DNA from: Acinetobacter piscicola
Lineage (GTDB): Bacteria > Pseudomonadota > Gammaproteobacteria > Pseudomonadales > Moraxellaceae
NCBI RefSeq assembly: GCF_015218165.1
Contig: NZ_CP048659.1
Location: 3,795,083-3,859,082 of the forward strand
Reading direction: 5' to 3'
Length of the DNA stretch: 64,000 nt
In this document: positions 1-10,887 of the stretch, piece by piece
Layout of the letters: each line of letters starts with the position of its first letter
Numbering within the stretch: the stretch's first letter is position 1
Notes under the pieces: model-generated
The model's database searches: none
Seen by the model: only the letters and a program-made list of their open reading frames with translations
What the model was told of the DNA's origin: nothing
Made by a program: the position numbers and the translations under genes

Positions 1-441
1 ACCTGTGCTATTGAGGAAACCTGTGAAGAATCCATTAATGCTCGACCATTAGGTTTAAATGCACATAGCGATTTTAAAGCTTGTTTTTATCAAGCCTGTG
101 AATTGGCAATGAATATCATTTATTTACCTGAAGCCCTTAAACTCGATCATTTACTGCTCGAACTTGCTGCACAAAAAAATCCACTTGCTCTAAAATTTTA
201 TAATGCTTCACACCAACGTATGTGGAACGTTTGGCAAGAGTTTTTACAACAAGCCACAACCTTTAAGTTTATTCGCCCTGATGAAATCGAGAAACAGACT
301 GATCTGATTCTGTCGTTATTATTGGGAGTACGTCATCATGAAGTGTTACTTGGTATTCGCCCTATACCCGATGCTCAAGAAAAACATCTCATCATTCAAG
401 AGAGTATAGATTTATTCCTTTTACGCTATAACCCGATGTGA
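1..441 (+). CDS. TetR/AcrR-type transcriptional regulator, C-terminal part (5' end outside window)
   Basis: The reading frame is open from the first base of the window and ends at 441, so this is the last 146 residues of a longer protein whose start lies upstream. The visible part is all-helical with Leu/His-rich helices (HHEVLLGIRPIP near the end), which fits the ligand-binding/dimerisation half of a TetR-family repressor. The DNA-binding helix-turn-helix would be in the missing N-terminus. A TTG at 103 could be mistaken for a start, but the open frame continues upstream without interruption. The family call is an inference from helix pattern and size; the target genes cannot be read from this fragment. 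Confidence 0.5.
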   Translation, partial: TCAIEETCEESINARPLGLNAHSDFKACFYQACELAMNIIYLPEALKLDHLLLELAAQKNPLALKFYNASHQRMWNVWQEFLQQATTFKFIRPDEIEKQTDLILSLLLGVRHHEVLLGIRPIPDAQEKHLIIQESIDLFLLRYNPM

Positions 442-608
442 ATGTATTGAATTTCTAAATAATACTTCTGGTTTTTTTACGGCATACTGTTTTTAAGGAT
501 ATAAATCGCTGTTGAAATCGCCGACTGCTTTTCTACTTTTGTAGGGGGTCTACTTGGAATGTCAGCATAGCAAGTTATAGTCATCAGGATAAGAATTGGA
601 GAATAGCA

Positions 609-3299
609 ATGATTCAACAAATTAATGCTCCACTGCGTGAGGATGTACGTTTACTCGGGAATCTTTTAGGTGAAACCCTAAAGGAACAAGCGGGACAAGA
701 TTTGTTTAATCAAATTGAGCAAATTCGTGCCTTAGCCAAAGGTGCACGTGATGGTCAAGTTGAAGCAGAAAAACAACTCGAACAATTATTTCTTCACTTA
801 AAAGATGATGAGATTTTGCCACTGACTCGTGCATTTTCACATTTTTTGAATTTTTCAAACATTGCTGAGCAATATCATGTCGTGCGTAGTCGTCGCCAAA
901 GTGAGTTTGATGAAAATGAACCCTCTCCAAATGTACTCGTTCCGCTCTTTGAACAATTTAAAAATAAGAACATCACGACTACTCAACTTTACCAACAAGT
1001 CTGTGAACTGAGCATCGAATTAGTGCTTACGGCACATCCAACTGAAGTCAGTCGCCGTACCTTGATTCAAAAGTATGATGGTATTAATAATTGTCTATCC
1101 AAATTTGACCAACAAAAACTTACACCTAAACAACGTGCAGAGGTTTTAGCAGATTTAAAACAATTGATCTGTTCTGCATGGCAAACGGATGAAATTCGTC
1201 AGCACCGCCCAACCCCTGTAGATGAGGCAAAATGGGGCTTTACCACCATTGAGCAAACCTTGTGGAATGCTGTGCCAAAATTCATCCGTGAATTAGATGA
1301 CTTAGTACAACAAAATTGCGACAAAGCTTTACCTTTAGACATTTCGCCAATTCGCTTTGCATCATGGATGGGGGGTGACCGTGATGGTAATCCAAACGTG
1401 ACCCACAACATTACCCAAGAAGTTTTGTGGTTATCCCGTTGGAAAGCGACAGACTTATATGTACGTGATATTGAAGACTTACGTTGGGAGCTGTCCATCG
1501 CTGCATGTTCAGATGAACTCAAACAAGCCTTAGGCAGTGAACATCCTGAACCATATCGTGAATATTTACGTGCAACTCGTACCCGCTTAAAGGCTACTCG
1601 TCAATGGTTAGCAAGTAAGCTGCAAGGACAACATTCCGATGTAGACCGCAGTCTGATCATTCGCCATAAAGATGAACTCTTACAACCACTGCTGCTCTGC
1701 TATCGTTCATTGATTGACAGTAATTTACCTGAAATTGCCAATGGCAAATTGCTCGACTTTATTTATCGGGTGAATTGTTTCGGTATTGAATTGCTCAAAC
1801 TCGATATTCGTCAGGAATCAGGTCGTCATCGCCAAGCGATTTCAGCAATTACCGAATATTTAGGACTTGGCAATTTTGAAACGTGGACAGAACAAGCACG
1901 TCAAAATTTCCTCATTCAAGAGTTACAAAGCAAACGTCCACTCTTGCCAAAGCATTTAAATGAACCTGCCAATAGCCTGATTGAACATCCTGATGTACAA
2001 GAAGTGTTTGCCACAATGCGCACGTTGGCAGAACAGCCCAAAGAAAGTTTAGGTGCTTACATCATTTCTATGGCGGAATATCCAAGTGATGTTTTAGCTG
2101 TTTTACTCTTGCAAAAAGAAGCAGGTATTGAGCATCCATTACGTGTGGTGCCGTTATTTGAAACTTTAAAAGATTTGGACAGTGCCGCAAATACCATGAA
2201 CACCTTGTTCAATATGCATTGGTATAAACAGCATATTCAAGGCAAACACGAAGTCATGATTGGTTACTCAGACTCGGCTAAAGATGCAGGCTTCATGTCA
2301 GCAAACTGGGCACAGTATCGTGCCCAAGAAGAGTTAACTGCTGTGGCAAAACAACACGGCGTACAATTGACGCTGTTCCATGGTCGTGGCGGTTCAATCA
2401 GTCGTGGTGGTGCACCAACGCAACAAGCATTATTCTCACAACCACCAGGGTCAATTTCAGGTGCGATTCGCGTCACTGAACAAGGCGAAATGATTCGCTT
2501 TAAATTTGGTTTGGAAGAGATTGCCTTACAAAATCTAGAAATTTATACCGCTGCTACACTTGAAGCAACCTTACTACCACCACCTGAACCTAAACAGGAA
2601 TGGCGTGATTTGATGCACACCATGACGGATTTATCCGTACAGGTCTATCGTCAAACGGTACGTGAAAACCCACACTTTGTTAAATACTTACGCACCGTAA
2701 CACCTGAACTCGAATTGCAAATGCTGCCGCTCGGTTCACGTCCTGCAAAACGTAAAGTCAGTGGGGGCATTGAGTCATTGCGTGCGATTCCATGGGTCTT
2801 TGCATGGACACAAATCCGTTTGATGCTGCCAGCATGGCTCGGTACAGGTGCCGCAATTAACCAAGTGATTCATCAAGGACAAAAAAATCTGTTGGATGAA
2901 ATGCTCGCAGAATGGCCATATTTCCAAACCTTAATCGATATGCTCGAAATGGTTTTGTCAAAAGCAGATTCTAATATTGCACTGTACTATGAATCGCATT
3001 TAACCGATGACGAAGACCTCAAAGTATTGGGGGCTGAATTACGTCAACGCTTACATGATGCAGTACAAACATTGTTGGCAATGAAAGGTGAATCGCAACT
3101 TTTAAGCTCAAATGATGTTCTAGATCAAGCGATGAAAGTACGTAAGCCGTATCTATTGCCTTTGCATTTACTACAAGCGGAATTGATGAAACGCCGTCGT
3201 GCCTATTTGGTTGAAAAACAAGCCGAACATACTCCTGTAGATCATGCCCTGATGGTGAGTATTGCAGGAATTGCGGCTGGATTGCGTAACACAGGCTAA
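609..3299 (+). CDS. ppc: Phosphoenolpyruvate carboxylase
   Basis: Carboxylates phosphoenolpyruvate with bicarbonate to oxaloacetate, the main anaplerotic feed into the TCA cycle; cytosolic. At 896 residues it is close to the usual bacterial length (about 880). The catalytic signature LTAHPTE carries the key His near residue 143, and the mobile loop motif FHGRGGSISRGG with its conserved Arg is near residues 590-601. GYSDSAKDAG is also intact. The start ATG at 609 follows a GGAG-type ribosome binding site (ttggagaatagc). It is monocistronic: a strong hairpin with a T-run follows the stop directly. No defects are visible. Confidence 0.98.
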   Translation: MIQQINAPLREDVRLLGNLLGETLKEQAGQDLFNQIEQIRALAKGARDGQVEAEKQLEQLFLHLKDDEILPLTRAFSHFLNFSNIAEQYHVVRSRRQSEFDENEPSPNVLVPLFEQFKNKNITTTQLYQQVCELSIELVLTAHPTEVSRRTLIQKYDGINNCLSKFDQQKLTPKQRAEVLADLKQLICSAWQTDEIRQHRPTPVDEAKWGFTTIEQTLWNAVPKFIRELDDLVQQNCDKALPLDISPIRFASWMGGDRDGNPNVTHNITQEVLWLSRWKATDLYVRDIEDLRWELSIAACSDELKQALGSEHPEPYREYLRATRTRLKATRQWLASKLQGQHSDVDRSLIIRHKDELLQPLLLCYRSLIDSNLPEIANGKLLDFIYRVNCFGIELLKLDIRQESGRHRQAISAITEYLGLGNFETWTEQARQNFLIQELQSKRPLLPKHLNEPANSLIEHPDVQEVFATMRTLAEQPKESLGAYIISMAEYPSDVLAVLLLQKEAGIEHPLRVVPLFETLKDLDSAANTMNTLFNMHWYKQHIQGKHEVMIGYSDSAKDAGFMSANWAQYRAQEELTAVAKQHGVQLTLFHGRGGSISRGGAPTQQALFSQPPGSISGAIRVTEQGEMIRFKFGLEEIALQNLEIYTAATLEATLLPPPEPKQEWRDLMHTMTDLSVQVYRQTVRENPHFVKYLRTVTPELELQMLPLGSRPAKRKVSGGIESLRAIPWVFAWTQIRLMLPAWLGTGAAINQVIHQGQKNLLDEMLAEWPYFQTLIDMLEMVLSKADSNIALYYESHLTDDEDLKVLGAELRQRLHDAVQTLLAMKGESQLLSSNDVLDQAMKVRKPYLLPLHLLQAELMKRRRAYLVEKQAEHTPVDHALMVSIAGIAAGLRNTG

Positions 3300-3317
3300 A
3301 AAGCAGACATCTCAAAA

Positions 3318-3348
3318 CAGGAGAGCACAATAAATGCTCTCCCTTTTT
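3318..3348 (+). terminator. Intrinsic terminator after ppc
   Basis: An 8-bp stem ggagagca/tgctctcc (3320-3327 and 3335-3342) with a 7-nt AT-rich loop is followed by TTTTT. It lies 20 bases after the ppc stop. Confidence 0.85.
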
Positions 3349-3623
3349 GGCAAAATTTTTATTTTTGGATAAATTTGTCTCTTGCCGCTTCATTAAAAAT
3401 AAAAAAATTCATCCATAAATTAATATTTAATTCTGCATTTTTTTAATTTTATATATTTTTAATACTTTGATTTTGTTTATTTAGATTTTAAAAAAATTTT
3501 ACCAAATGGTATAAGTCACCAATAATTCCTAATAAATGCAACCCTTTAGTTTGACTAAAATGATTAAAACTCAATAGCAGAAAGAGTATGATGGGCGCAA
3601 TTTGTTTTTTGAGCGCTCAATTT

Positions 3624-4928
3624 ATGTCCAATTGGTTTCCCAAATGGCGTCCTTATCATGGCAGTATCGATGCACGGCCTGTCGGAACGAATGAATATCT
3701 CCCTCCTGCTCAAAGTGTTGTTCTCGGCATCCAACATGCTTTCGCGATGTTTGGCGCAACCGTACTCGCACCCTTTTTAATGGGCTTCGATCCCAATCTT
3801 GCGATTTTAATGTCAGGGATTTGTACGATCTTGTTCTTTATCATCACCGGTGGTCGAGTTCCAAGTTATTTAGGATCTAGCTTTGCCTTTATTGGTGTCG
3901 TCATTGCAGCAACAGGTTATGCCGCATCAGGTACAGGTGCGCCGAATGTGAATATTGCCCATGCAGCAGGCGGGATTATGGCATGTGGTATTTTATATGC
4001 TATTTTCGGTTTTATTGTCATGGCGACAGGCACAAAATGGATCGAAAAACTCATGCCTCCTGTCGTTACAGGCGCCGTCGTCATGATTATTGGTCTAAAC
4101 CTTGCTCCTGTCACAGTCAAAGGTGTTGCTGGTAATAACTTTAATATGTGGATGGCATTGGTCACTGTACTGTGCATGGGCTCAATTGCCGTATTCACCA
4201 AAGGTTTATTACAACGCTTATTGCTTTTAGTCGGTTTATTGTCAGCGTATTTGATCTATTTTATCGTTGCCAATGTCATGGGCAATGGTACACCGATTAA
4301 CTTTGCGCCCATCCAAGAGGCTGCTTGGTTTGGTATCCCAAGCTTTCACTCACCTGTTTTTGATGTCAATGCTATTCTCATCATTGCTCCGATTGCTTTG
4401 ATTTTAGTGGCTGAAAACTTAGGTCATATCAAAGCGGTTAGTGCCATGACAGGTGAAAATCTTGATCCGCATATTGGTAAAGCGTTTGTCGCAGATGGGA
4501 TCGCAACGACACTGTCTGGTGGTGTTGGCGCACCAGGGATGACCACCTATGGTGAAAACATTGGTGTTATGGCGGTCACTCGAGTTTACTCGACTATTGT
4601 CTTTGTCATCGCAGGTGTATTTGCTATTTTCTTAGGTTTTTCACCTAAGTTTGGTGCGGTGATTCACACCATTCCGACTGCAATTTTAACAGGTGCTTCG
4701 ATTGTGGTTTTTGGTCTAATTACCATTGCAGGTGCGAAAATTTGGATCGAAAATAAAGTTGATTTTTCCAAAAATAAAAATTTGATGGTTGCAGCAGTCA
4801 CCATTATTTTAGGTACTGGTGATTTTGCCCTTCAATTTGGTGACTTTAACTTAGGTGGAATTGGTACTGCAACATTTGCAGCATTGATTTTAAACTGGTT
4901 CTTTAGTCTAAAAGATCCATCTGAATAA
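3624..4928 (+). CDS. RutG-like pyrimidine/uracil permease (NCS2 family)
   Basis: Inner-membrane proton-driven nucleobase importer of the NCS2/SLC23 family. The whole length resembles E. coli RutG as I recall it: HAFAMFGATVLAPFLMG near the N-terminus, ITGGRVPSYLGSSFAF, AENLGHIKAV and TTYGENIGVMAVTRVYS. The last two carry the Glu residues that bind the pyrimidine in UraA. About 14 membrane segments. An upstream in-frame ATG at 3588 has a better ribosome binding site (agaaagag), but homologues begin near the Met at 3624, so the start is uncertain. No other rut genes are adjacent, so uracil salvage rather than the full Rut catabolic pathway is the likely role. A hairpin terminator follows at 4956. 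Confidence 0.85.
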   Translation: MSNWFPKWRPYHGSIDARPVGTNEYLPPAQSVVLGIQHAFAMFGATVLAPFLMGFDPNLAILMSGICTILFFIITGGRVPSYLGSSFAFIGVVIAATGYAASGTGAPNVNIAHAAGGIMACGILYAIFGFIVMATGTKWIEKLMPPVVTGAVVMIIGLNLAPVTVKGVAGNNFNMWMALVTVLCMGSIAVFTKGLLQRLLLLVGLLSAYLIYFIVANVMGNGTPINFAPIQEAAWFGIPSFHSPVFDVNAILIIAPIALILVAENLGHIKAVSAMTGENLDPHIGKAFVADGIATTLSGGVGAPGMTTYGENIGVMAVTRVYSTIVFVIAGVFAIFLGFSPKFGAVIHTIPTAILTGASIVVFGLITIAGAKIWIENKVDFSKNKNLMVAAVTIILGTGDFALQFGDFNLGGIGTATFAALILNWFFSLKDPSE

Positions 4929-4955
4929 AATAATAAAAGCATAAATTTATATTTT

Positions 4956-4982
4956 AAAAGCAGCTGAGAAGCTGCTTTTTAT
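4956..4982. terminator. Bidirectional hairpin terminator after the permease
   Basis: A perfect 10-bp stem aaaagcagct/agctgctttt with a GAGA loop. It has T-runs on both strands, so it can serve both the permease and the convergent TDT gene. Confidence 0.75.
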
Positions 4983-5055
4983 ATTTTCACCAATACTAAG
5001 CAACATATGTCTAGAATAAAAAATATATTGATCAAAGTTTAGGGGGGATTCTTCA

Positions 5056-5091
5056 TCCCCTTAACTCAACTCGGTTAAGGGCTTTTTATTT
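5056..5091 (+). terminator. Second hairpin with T-tract between convergent genes
   Basis: Stem cccttaac (5058-5065) pairs with gttaaggg (5074-5081) and is followed by ctttttattt. It faces the plus direction and overlaps the arm of an alternative hairpin, ggggattcttcatcccc (5044-5060). Confidence 0.55.
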
Positions 5092-5105
5092 CTATCGTTG
5101 AAACA

Positions 5106-6242
5106 TTAACGTTGTTGGCTGTCTAATAACGCCTTTAAGCAAGGAGAAAAGAATAAATGACCTTGGTACATGCCTTTTAAAGTTTTCGCCATCACCATGA
5201 CCCAAAGCATCATCAAAATTGCTGCAAATGCCAAACCTGTATTCACAATAAAACTCACATGCAACTGATGCCCCAGATTTAACACTGCCAAAGTAAATAC
5301 ACCCAATGGAAATGTCAGTCCCCACCAACCGAGGTTAAACGGTAAGTCTGTGGCCGCATGTTTCAATGTAGTCAACACGGCTATGGCAAACCACCACACC
5401 CCAAAGCCAAGCAGGATAAAACTCGCTACGATGCCTGCATTTTTAAAGAACACACCCAATTGTTCTAACTGAATATAAGCCAAGACTTGTGGTGCTTGAG
5501 CACCTAAAACCAACAATGCCAATGCCCCTGTACCAATCGGTCCCAAAGCCAGCCAACCACTGATTGCCAATTCTTTGCCAGGCAGTTTATGCAATGCCAG
5601 ACGTAACATTAAAATGGTCAAGATTGCAAAAGCAGGCAATACAGACATACCCCATAGTATATAACTTGCAAATAAAATACCGACTGCCTGTTGCCCTGCT
5701 GCCAAATGCGCCAACAATAAACCACCAGAAGTTGCTGTGACTTCACACGCCACGATTGGCAGTAACCACATTGCAGTCATGCTATGTAACTGATGCTCTT
5801 GCTTATAGAACATACAAAATGGAACCAATACCCCGATGCCCACTGCTAAAATCGCATCCACGAACCACAGGACTTGTGCGATCTGAATCGCGACATCACC
5901 ATACAATGCAACGCCATATTTTAAAAAGCCATTGAGTACTGTCGCTAAACCCATCGGAATCGCACCTAAAAACAATGCCATGCTTGGGTGGGAAAAAATC
6001 TGCTTTGCTTCCTGAGGATAAATCAACCAACGTAATGCATAAACTAAGCTAAATACGATGAATACAAACGCGTTGAATTGCCATAATGCTGTTGCCCCTT
6101 GCCATAAAATCTCTTGTGCAAATGGAAATTCGGGTAAAATCAATGCCACCACACCTGTGCCCATGGTCATGGTGAACCAGTTCGGGGTAAACTGCCGAAT
6201 CACATTACGGCTTTGTTTCAGTTGATAAAATGGCTTTTTCAT
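5106..6242 (-). CDS. TDT/SLAC1-family anion transporter (TehA-like)
   Basis: A 378-residue integral membrane protein with about ten hydrophobic segments and the N-terminal motif FTPNWFTMTMGTGVVAL, typical of the tellurite-resistance/dicarboxylate transporter (TDT) and SLAC1 anion-channel family, which includes TehA, Mae1 and the sulfite exporter Ssu1. It acts in the inner membrane. The substrate cannot be decided from sequence; sulfite, C4-dicarboxylates and other small anions are known for relatives. It starts at 6242 with a cttttt-rich leader and is transcribed toward the permease gene. No tehB partner is adjacent. It is divergent from ribF with about 200 bases of AT-rich promoter region between. 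Confidence 0.8.
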   Translation of the reverse strand: MKKPFYQLKQSRNVIRQFTPNWFTMTMGTGVVALILPEFPFAQEILWQGATALWQFNAFVFIVFSLVYALRWLIYPQEAKQIFSHPSMALFLGAIPMGLATVLNGFLKYGVALYGDVAIQIAQVLWFVDAILAVGIGVLVPFCMFYKQEHQLHSMTAMWLLPIVACEVTATSGGLLLAHLAAGQQAVGILFASYILWGMSVLPAFAILTILMLRLALHKLPGKELAISGWLALGPIGTGALALLVLGAQAPQVLAYIQLEQLGVFFKNAGIVASFILLGFGVWWFAIAVLTTLKHAATDLPFNLGWWGLTFPLGVFTLAVLNLGHQLHVSFIVNTGLAFAAILMMLWVMVMAKTLKGMYQGHLFFSPCLKALLDSQQR

Positions 6243-6449
6243 GGCTTTTTCCTCATTTCAGCAGATAAATTGATTATAAAAGGCCTTATTAATAAATAAA
6301 ATTGATTTGTTTTTATAAAATGAATCAGTTTTATTGATATAAATGTATATTCACATTAAAAATTTCTGGATAAAAACACAACAACAAAGACGAAACTGTG
6401 AGAATATGGCAATATATATCCTTTCAAATTTTAAGTTTATTTTGAAATC

Positions 6450-7451
6450 ATGCAGCTGTTACGTCTAAATGCCTTAGCACCGAATTTACAATTGCCCCAA
6501 ACCGCAGTGACGATTGGCAATTTTGATGGTGTCCATTTGGGACATCAAGCCATGGTTTCTCAACTTCAGGAAGTTGCTCAAGCCAAAAATCTGAAAACAT
6601 TGGTGATGATTTTTGAGCCACAACCATTGGAATTTTTTAAAGCTTATGATGCACCACCACGCATCACCTCACTCAGAGAAAAAGTAGAATATTTGACTGA
6701 ATTGGGTGTGGACTACATTGCGATTGCGAAGTTTGATAATCAATTCCGTAGTCTGAGCGCTGAAAATTTTGCTGATGTTTTAAAAGATAAACTCAATGCA
6801 CAAAGCCTGATTTTGGGTGATGACTTTCACTTTGGTAAAGACCGTCAGGGCAACAGCGAATTTTTAAAAAAATATGGTTTTGATGTCACCAATCTGACCA
6901 CTATCGAATTTGATGGTGAGCGTGTCAGTTCAACGCGTATTCGTCAGGTGCTGCAAGCGGGCGATTTGGCTTTGGCGGCCAAATTATTGGGACGTCCTTA
7001 TAGCATGATTGGACGAGTTCAATATGGCGACCAGATTGGACGCACCATCAATTTCCCGACCATCAATGTTCGTATGGGGCGCCATCGACCATGTTTAAAT
7101 GGTATTTATGGGGTTGAAGTGATATGTGAAACCACATCTTTAACTGAAAAAGTCAAAGCCGACAATCCAGATAAAACAGGCATTTTAGGCTACCAAACGA
7201 ATGCCTTATATGGTGCTGGACATGTCGGTACTCGCCCTGCCATCAAACAGGATCATCCTGAATGGCGATTAGAAGTACATTTCCCTGATGTTTCTGCTAA
7301 TCTGTATGGCTTGTTAATGCGGGTAACTTTTCTCGACTATTTACATGGCGAGTTAAATTATCCTTCGCTTGAAGCACTTCAGGCAGGAATTGACGATGAT
7401 GTTGAGCGATTACTTGAATTTCGCAAAAATACACCCCATTTTCCGTTCTAA
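6450..7451 (+). CDS. ribF: Bifunctional riboflavin kinase / FAD synthetase
   Basis: Converts riboflavin to FMN and then FAD. The N-terminal nucleotidyltransferase (FMN adenylyltransferase) domain shows IGNFDGVHLGHQ near residues 22-33 and the SSTRIRQ motif. The C-terminal kinase domain starts near residue 185 with GRPYSMIGRV and contains TINFPTIN (the PTAN-like motif). At 333 residues it is slightly longer than E. coli RibF (313). The gene heads the conserved ribF-ileS-lspA-fkpB cluster, with a 50-base gap before ileS. The start at 6450 lacks a strong ribosome binding site but fits the family N-terminus. Confidence 0.95.
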   Translation: MQLLRLNALAPNLQLPQTAVTIGNFDGVHLGHQAMVSQLQEVAQAKNLKTLVMIFEPQPLEFFKAYDAPPRITSLREKVEYLTELGVDYIAIAKFDNQFRSLSAENFADVLKDKLNAQSLILGDDFHFGKDRQGNSEFLKKYGFDVTNLTTIEFDGERVSSTRIRQVLQAGDLALAAKLLGRPYSMIGRVQYGDQIGRTINFPTINVRMGRHRPCLNGIYGVEVICETTSLTEKVKADNPDKTGILGYQTNALYGAGHVGTRPAIKQDHPEWRLEVHFPDVSANLYGLLMRVTFLDYLHGELNYPSLEALQAGIDDDVERLLEFRKNTPHFPF

Positions 7452-7514
7452 ACCCAAATTTTTTATTGTAAAACGCGTCAGCAATCAGGCTGATAATATT
7501 GGATGACAACTTGC

Positions 7515-10358
7515 ATGAGCGATAAGCAAACTCCTGAAAATGCTGTGGATTATAAATCTACGCTGAATCTACCAGGTACTGAATTTGCAATGAAAGCAAA
7601 TCTCGCAGTACGTGAAGCGAAATGGTTGGAAGAGTGGTATGCCGACAACATTTATCAGCAGATTCGTGCATCGCGTATTGGCAAGAAAAAATATGTGCTT
7701 CATGACGGCCCTCCATATGCCAATGGTCAAATCCATTTAGGGCATGCTGTAAACAAAGTTCTCAAAGACATCATCATTAAAAGCCGTGTCATGGACGGTT
7801 TTGATGCGCCTTATGTACCTGGTTGGGACTGTCACGGTCTACCGATCGAACTCAAAGTTGAAGAAAAAGTCGGTAAAGTGGGTCAAAAAGTTGATGCTCC
7901 AACTTTCCGTAAAGCATGTCGTGAATATGCCTACACGCAAATCGAACTTCAGAAAAAAGATTTCGTGCGTATGGGTGTGTTTGGCGATTGGGACAATCCT
8001 TATTTGACCATGAACTTCAAACAAGAAGCCGACATCGTACGTTCATTGGGTGAAATTGCCAAAGCGGGTCATATTGAACCGGGTCTTAAACCAGTCAATT
8101 GGTGTCTAGATTGTGGTTCTTCACTTGCTGAAGCAGAAGTTGACTATAAAGATAAAAAATCTGACGCGATTGATGTCGGTTTTGGCGTGGTTGACCTTGC
8201 TGATCTTTCAGCAAAAATTGGTGTGACTGTTGCAAATCCTACAGATATCGTAATCTGGACAACCACGCCTTGGACACTTCCTGCCAACCAAGCAGTTGCA
8301 CTACATGCTGAAATTGAATATCAATTGGTTGAAGTTCAGTCTGAACGTGGCGCGCAAAACCTCATCTTAGCGAAAGATTTGGTTGAGTCCGCATGTGAAC
8401 GTTATAAACTCGAAGACCCGAAAGTATTAGCTGACTTTGTTGGTGCAAAACTTGAAGGTTTAAAATTACAACATCCTTTAATTACAGAACGTCAAGTTCC
8501 TGTGATCTTAGGTGAACACGTCATTGCAACCAGTGGTACGGGTGCTGTACATACTGCACCTGGTCATGGTGTGGACGATTATAAAGTTGGCTTACAGTAC
8601 AATCTAAAAGTGGACAATCCTGTTGGCGGTAATGGTGTGTACTTACCTACTGCACCGATTTTTGCAGGTGAGCACATTTATAAAGCCAATCCGCAAATCA
8701 TTGCTGCTTTAACCGAAGCAGGCAAGCTTTGGGCACATGTACCAATCGTACATAGCTATCCACATTGCTGGCGTCATAAAACGCCGATTATTTTCCGTGC
8801 TACACCACAATGGTTCATCAGCATGGACAATAAAGGCTTACGTCAAGATGCGTTAAATGCCATTGAAAATGACATCGGGTTTGTTCCAGACTGGGGTAAA
8901 AACCGTATCGAAGCGATGATCGAAGGTCGTCCAGACTGGTGTATCTCACGTCAACGTACTTGGGGTGTGCCAATCCCATTCTTCGTGCATAAAGACACCA
9001 ACGAATTGCATCCTCGCACACCTGAACTCATTGAAGAAGTTGCGAAACTGATCGAAAAAGAAGGCATTGATGGTTGGTACAACCGTGATGCCGCTGAGTT
9101 CATTGGTGCAGATGCTGAACAATATAATGCAGTTCGTGACACTTTGGATGTTTGGTTCGACTCTGGTACAACCCATTATGCAGTGCTTCGCCAACGTGAA
9201 GAACTACAAGACCCTGCTGACTTGTATCTTGAAGGTTCAGACCAACATCGTGGTTGGTTCCAATCTTCATTGTTGACCTCAATTGCCATCAACAAACGTG
9301 CGCCATATAAAGGCTTGCTTACTCACGGTTTTGTCGTGGATGAGAAAGGTCGTAAGATGTCGAAGTCAATTGGGAATATCATTACCCCTCAAGACATCAT
9401 CAAAGATATGGGTGCGGACGGGTTACGTTTCTGGATCGCATCTGCGGATTACCGTTATGAAATGACCGCAGGTAAAGAAATCTTTAGCCGTGCATCTGAT
9501 GGTTACCGTCGTATTCGTAATACTTTACGTTTCTTGTTGGCGAACTTGAATGGTTTCAAACCATCGACTGATGCACTGCCTATCGATCAATTGATTGCTC
9601 TTGATCAATACATCTTGCAACGTGCTGCAGACGTACAGAAAACCATTCAACAAGCCTATGAAGATATGAACTTCCATATCGTCACAAATGCATTAACCAA
9701 TTTCTGTATCAATGACTTAGGTGGTTTCTACTTAGACATCATCAAAGACCGTCAATATACGACTAAAGCGGATTCAGCAGCACGTCATTCTGCGCAAACT
9801 GCTTTGTATCACTTGGTACAAGCATTCGTACGTTGGATGTCACCTATCTTGAGTTTCACAGCACAAGAAGCTTGGCCGCTGATTCCTGAACAGTCTGAAA
9901 AATATGTCTTTACGGCTGAATGGTATGACATTCCAGTTGCATCAACTGCAAACTTGATTTCAGAAGCAGATTGGCAAACATTAATCACTGTAAAATCTGC
10001 GGTGAACAAGCAAATTGAAGCGGCACGTAATGCCAAACTGATTGGTTCAAACTTGTCAGCAAAAGTTGAACTTTGGGCAAATGCAGAACTTAAAACTGTT
10101 TTAGACCAATTGGGTGATGAGCTTCGTTTTGTCTTGATCACGTCTCAAGTGATTGTTCATACATTTGATGAAGCACAAGGTGAAGTCACGGATCTAGAAG
10201 GTCTACGTGTTAAAGTGTCTGCGGCTGAAGGTGAAAAATGCGCGCGTTGTTGGCATGTGCTTCCTGATGTAAATACACACCACGAACATCCAGGTCTTTG
10301 TTCTCGTTGTATTATTAACCTTCCTACAGGTCAAGGCGAAGAGAGAAAATATGCCTAA
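7515..10358 (+). CDS. ileS: Isoleucyl-tRNA synthetase
   Basis: Class I aminoacyl-tRNA synthetase that charges tRNA-Ile and edits valine. Visible are the HIGH-type motif (HLGHAVNK, after [10 protein letters not shown]), the editing (CP1) domain, WFDSGTTHY, and KMSKS within [12 protein letters not shown]. The C-terminal zinc finger CARCW...CSRC is also intact. An upstream in-frame ATG at 7503 exists, but the Met at 7515 (MSDKQTPEN) matches my recollection of Acinetobacter IleS and has ggatga upstream. About 947 residues. The gene overlaps lspA by 8 bases, indicating translational coupling. Confidence 0.97.
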   Translation: MSDKQTPENAVDYKSTLNLPGTEFAMKANLAVREAKWLEEWYADNIYQQIRASRIGKKKYVLHDGPPYANGQIHLGHAVNKVLKDIIIKSRVMDGFDAPYVPGWDCHGLPIELKVEEKVGKVGQKVDAPTFRKACREYAYTQIELQKKDFVRMGVFGDWDNPYLTMNFKQEADIVRSLGEIAKAGHIEPGLKPVNWCLDCGSSLAEAEVDYKDKKSDAIDVGFGVVDLADLSAKIGVTVANPTDIVIWTTTPWTLPANQAVALHAEIEYQLVEVQSERGAQNLILAKDLVESACERYKLEDPKVLADFVGAKLEGLKLQHPLITERQVPVILGEHVIATSGTGAVHTAPGHGVDDYKVGLQYNLKVDNPVGGNGVYLPTAPIFAGEHIYKANPQIIAALTEAGKLWAHVPIVHSYPHCWRHKTPIIFRATPQWFISMDNKGLRQDALNAIENDIGFVPDWGKNRIEAMIEGRPDWCISRQRTWGVPIPFFVHKDTNELHPRTPELIEEVAKLIEKEGIDGWYNRDAAEFIGADAEQYNAVRDTLDVWFDSGTTHYAVLRQREELQDPADLYLEGSDQHRGWFQSSLLTSIAINKRAPYKGLLTHGFVVDEKGRKMSKSIGNIITPQDIIKDMGADGLRFWIASADYRYEMTAGKEIFSRASDGYRRIRNTLRFLLANLNGFKPSTDALPIDQLIALDQYILQRAADVQKTIQQAYEDMNFHIVTNALTNFCINDLGGFYLDIIKDRQYTTKADSAARHSAQTALYHLVQAFVRWMSPILSFTAQEAWPLIPEQSEKYVFTAEWYDIPVASTANLISEADWQTLITVKSAVNKQIEAARNAKLIGSNLSAKVELWANAELKTVLDQLGDELRFVLITSQVIVHTFDEAQGEVTDLEGLRVKVSAAEGEKCARCWHVLPDVNTHHEHPGLCSRCIINLPTGQGEERKYA

Positions 10359-10887
10359 TCCACAAAATAAAAAGGGCTTATTGCAGTTTTATCCTCACAA
10401 TTTACTTTGGCTTGGACTTTCAGTCCTTGCCATTGTATTGGATCAATGGACCAAATGGATTGCAGTTAGCCATTTAAAATATGGTGAACAAAATCCTGTA
10501 CTGCCCTTTTTAAATTGGACATTGGCACATAACTATGGCGCAGCCTTTAGTTTCTTGTCCGATGCTGGTGGATGGCAAAAATATTTCTTTACAGGCTTAG
10601 CAGGCGTTGTTTCGATTATCTTTATTTTTTGGCTGATGCGTATGCCCAAAAAAATGATCATCCTGCCTGCGGCTATTGCTCTCATTTTAGGTGGGGCGGT
10701 TGGCAATCTAATTGACCGAGTTTCATTAGGTTATGTTGTCGATTTTATACATGTATATTATAACAATAGCCATTTCCCAATTTTTAATCTAGCAGACAGC
10801 GCCATTACTTTGGGCACTATTTTATTGTTAATTGATACCTTCTTTTTAGAAAAGAAACGTATTCAAAATGCGGAAAGCGCAAAATGA
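10351..10887 (+). CDS. lspA: Lipoprotein signal peptidase (signal peptidase II)
   Basis: Inner-membrane aspartyl protease that cleaves prolipoprotein signal peptides at the lipidated Cys. 178 residues with four membrane helices. The catalytic Asp pair sits in GNLIDRV and FNLADSAI, and the N-terminal DQWTKW motif is intact. It overlaps ileS by 8 bases and fkpB by 4 (ATGA), so the three are co-translated. Its substrates would include the several lipoproteins encoded in this window. Confidence 0.97.
   Translation: MPNPQNKKGLLQFYPHNLLWLGLSVLAIVLDQWTKWIAVSHLKYGEQNPVLPFLNWTLAHNYGAAFSFLSDAGGWQKYFFTGLAGVVSIIFIFWLMRMPKKMIILPAAIALILGGAVGNLIDRVSLGYVVDFIHVYYNNSHFPIFNLADSAITLGTILLLIDTFFLEKKRIQNAESAK

Noticed and set aside
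1199..3393. Several minus-strand frames of 70-124 codons across ppc.
   Set aside because: They are shadows of the strongly coding plus strand of ppc.
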